DNA of 59,897 nucleotides from Actinoplanes utahensis (GTDB lineage Bacteria > Actinomycetota > Actinomycetes > Mycobacteriales > Micromonosporaceae): contig NZ_BOMZ01000052.1 in NCBI RefSeq assembly GCF_016862455.1, positions 1 through 59,897 on the forward strand, written 5' to 3'. Of the stretch, positions 58,343 through 59,897 are shown in pieces; the stretch's first letter is position 1, and each line of letters opens with the position of its first letter. The position numbers were made by a program, and so were the translations under genes. The notes under the pieces are model-generated. The model worked only from the letters and a program-made list of their open reading frames with translations. It searched no databases and was not told the DNA's origin.

Positions 58343-58352
58343 ACGGTAGCGT
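58343..58352. promoter_or_regulatory. Overlapping divergent -10 elements, glycosylase / GT4
   Basis: ACGGTA (TACCGT on the minus strand, 6 nt before the glycosylase GTG) and TAGCGT (plus strand, 8 nt before the GT4 ATG) share the TA at 58347-58348. The two start codons are only 24 nt apart, so their -35 regions must lie inside the opposite gene. Confidence 0.6.
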
Positions 58353-58360
58353 CTGTCGTC

Positions 58361-59536
58361 ATGAAGGTGGTGGTAGCGCACAACCGGTACCGCGAGGCGA
58401 TCCCGTCCGGGGAGAACGTCATCGTGGACACCGAGATCGGCCAGCTGCGCGAGGCCGGGGTCGAGGTCGTGCCGTTTCAGCGCAGTTCCGACTCGATCGG
58501 GTCGCTCCCGGCGGCCCGGAAGGCGCTGCTGCCGATCTCCCCGATCTACGGCGTCGACGCGCAACGGGACCTGGCCGATCTACTGAAGGCGGCGAAACCG
58601 GACGCGTTGCACCTGCACAACCCGTACCCGCTGCTCTCGCCCTGGGTGATCCGCACCGCGCACGCGCACGGGGTGCCGGTGGTGCAGACCGTGCACAACT
58701 ACCGACAGGTCTGCTCGTCCGGGCTGTACTTCCGCGACGGCCACAACTGCCACGACTGCCGCGGCAAGGTGCTGGGCTGGCCGGCGATCAAGAACCGCTG
58801 CTACCGGGGTTCCGCCGCACAGAGCGCGATCATGGCGACCACGCTCGCCGTGCACCGGCCGACGTGGCGCTCGGTGGACCGGTACATCGCCCTCACCGAC
58901 AAGATCGCCGCGCACCTGACCGACTACGGCATCCCGTCCGACCGCATCGTGATCAAGCCGAACGGCCTGCCGGACCCGGGCGCCCCGGCCCCGCTCGGCG
59001 ACGGGTTCCTCTACGGCGCCCGGCTGTCCCCCGAGAAGGGCCTCGGGCTGCTGCTGGACGCCTGGCGCCGGCATCCCGACGGCAGCCTCGGCACGCTGCG
59101 CATCGCCGGTGACGGCGAACTGCGGCCGCTGGCCGAACAGGCCGCCGCCTCCCGTTCCGACGTGCTCTACCTGGGGCCGCTGGACCGTGCCGGCATGACC
59201 GCCGCCCGCCAGGCCTCCGCCGTCGTCATCGCCGTCCCCACCTGGGAAGACGTCCTCCCCACGGTGATCCTGGAAGCGATGTCCACCGGCCGGGCCGTGC
59301 TCGGCACAGCCGTCGGCGGCATCCCCTACATGGTCGGCACCGGCCCGTCAGCCGCCGGCTGGCTCGCCGAACCCGACCCGGCGTCACTGGCCGCCGCACT
59401 GCCCCTGGCCCGGGCCGGCGCCGCGACGGCGGCTGTCGCCGCCCGCGCCCGCTACCAGCAGCACTTCCACCCCGACGTCCTCACACCCCGCCTGATCTCC
59501 ATCTACACCGAAATGTCCCACCACGCCAAAGCCTAA
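58361..59536 (+). CDS. GT4-type glycosyltransferase
   Basis: A 391-residue GT-B fold enzyme of family 4. The N-terminal domain starts MKVVVAHNRYREAIPSGENV and includes HLHNPYPLLSPWVI. A cysteine-rich insert (SSGLYFRDGHNCHDCRGK and NRCYRGS) is typical of a subgroup. The C-terminal domain has YGARLSPEKGLGLLLDAW, the nucleotide-sugar site VVIAVPTWEDVLPTVILEAMSTGRAVLGTAVGG, and a Pro/Asp loop. It probably adds sugars in envelope polysaccharide synthesis. It is near the sugar transferase gene. Confidence 0.93.
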   Translation: MKVVVAHNRYREAIPSGENVIVDTEIGQLREAGVEVVPFQRSSDSIGSLPAARKALLPISPIYGVDAQRDLADLLKAAKPDALHLHNPYPLLSPWVIRTAHAHGVPVVQTVHNYRQVCSSGLYFRDGHNCHDCRGKVLGWPAIKNRCYRGSAAQSAIMATTLAVHRPTWRSVDRYIALTDKIAAHLTDYGIPSDRIVIKPNGLPDPGAPAPLGDGFLYGARLSPEKGLGLLLDAWRRHPDGSLGTLRIAGDGELRPLAEQAAASRSDVLYLGPLDRAGMTAARQASAVVIAVPTWEDVLPTVILEAMSTGRAVLGTAVGGIPYMVGTGPSAAGWLAEPDPASLAAALPLARAGAATAAVAARARYQQHFHPDVLTPRLISIYTEMSHHAKA

Positions 59537-59567
59537 AACCACTCCCCACCCCGTGGTCTTCGCGAGC

Positions 59568-59615
59568 GGGCGGCCACAAAACGGCCACTCGCAACGGGCG
59601 GCCACAAAACGGCCA
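59568..59615. repeat. Two direct copies of a 20-nt repeat
   Basis: Identical 20-nt copies beginning GGGCGGCCACAAAACGGCC start at 59568 and 59596, a 28-nt period, just after the GT4 stop. Confidence 0.85.
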
Positions 59616-59663
59616 GCCCTCTACCCCGTAGTCTTCAGTGTGCGCGTGGTCACAGAACGGCCC

Positions 59664-59765
59664 GCAAAATGCCGTTGGTGTCGAGGCGAGTGATTTTCCG
59701 ACGCCCAGCGGTTTTCTGGGTGGCGGAAAATCGCACGCCTCGACACCAACTAAAGGGCATTTTGC
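59664..59765. repeat. 102-nt long-stem palindrome (MITE- or ncRNA-like)
   Basis: Arms pair as a 10-bp block (GCAAAATGCC), a 15-bp block (GTTGGTGTCGAGGCG), a 9-bp block (GATTTTCCG) and a 5-bp block (CCCAG). A 5-nt bulge on the right arm and two 3x3 internal loops separate the blocks, and the terminal loop is 7 nt. About 39 base pairs in all. It is non-coding and unrelated to the element at 27.6 kb. Confidence 0.85.
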
Positions 59766-59897
59766 CGCGAAGCGAAGCGAAGCCAGCCAGCTCAGAGGGG
59801 CGAGATAGCCGGATACCTCGTCGCACGGGTGAGAGAGCCAGCACGCCTGTCCCCGCGGGTGGGTGGGACCGGTTACCTCGACCCGCGGGTAGGTGGA
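59766..59897. other. Right-end non-coding sequence
   Basis: No gene is visible. Short repeats include GCGAA triplicated near 59767-59785 and two ACCTCG-CGGGT-like blocks. The window ends here. Confidence 0.4.

Noticed and set aside
59650..59844. 64-codon minus-strand frame at the right end
   Set aside because: It lies within the 102-nt palindrome and its flank; no ribosome site and no domain.

Overview
The window is very GC-rich chromosomal DNA with dense genes, many GTG and TTG starts, and start/stop overlaps (GTGA, ATGA). It encodes a bacterial proteasome activator ending in GQYL, LytR-CpsA-Psr and GT87-type membrane proteins, and actinobacterial DUF families (DUF4192, DUF5926, DUF6457). 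This points to an actinomycete, most likely a Micromonosporaceae member such as Actinoplanes or a relative. That placement is inferred from gene content; no rRNA is present. I saw no tRNA, CRISPR array, phage or intact IS element.

Layout. 1-0.8 kb: a (GGCCCC)n array, then repeat-bearing non-coding DNA. 0.8-4.9 kb: a zinc-ribbon protein, then a GGDEF-EAL / GT87 operon. 5.2-8.1 kb: molybdenum cofactor operon moaC-mogA then moeA-moaE. 8.5-12.6 kb: a second GT87 protein with a repeat-rich loop, a DoxX-like protein, an AAA ATPase with CTAG palindromes at its promoter, and an LppU-like protein. 12.7-18.6 kb: prepilin peptidase, a PHP-UvrD fusion helicase, a membrane metallophosphoesterase, and an unknown protein. 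18.9-24.4 kb: second and third Moco blocks (moaA-moaD; fdhD; mobA-DUF6457), interleaved with a fructosamine-kinase-like protein, a GNAT and a DUF4192 protein. 24.5-27.5 kb: YbjN-like protein, Lrp regulator, dimethylargininase, bpa. 27.58-27.97 kb: a MITE-like element. 28-35 kb: two HAD phosphatases, serS, a membrane protein, OsmC, a small zincin, pheA, a lipoprotein, an ACT protein and a PAS protein. 35-42 kb: NERD-like protein, arcA, DUF5926, an orphan histidine kinase, glycerophosphodiesterase, rhodanese, LCP protein. 42-55.7 kb: two solute:sodium symporter / small membrane partner pairs, a flavin-reductase-like protein, a GntR regulator flanked by two paralogous small proteins, an ABC exporter, a beta-barrel secreted protein, an OmpR-type two-component pair and a LytS/LytTR pair. 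55.7-59.9 kb: sugar transferase, Fpg/Nei glycosylase, GT4, then a large palindrome.

Functionally, the window carries most of Moco synthesis (moaA, C, D, E, mogA, moeA) plus guanylylation and sulfuration (mobA, fdhD). It also carries what looks like a carboxylate uptake region, with two symporters close to two sensor systems.

The most notable non-coding signals are: a cluster of DnaA-box-like sequences at 53.6-53.7 kb far from any dnaA/dnaN; a 391-bp MITE-like element; a 102-nt long hairpin near the right end; CTAG palindromes upstream of the AAA ATPase; and about 20 genes whose start codon lies 6-8 nt after a TAnnnT-type -10 element, suggesting leaderless mRNAs.
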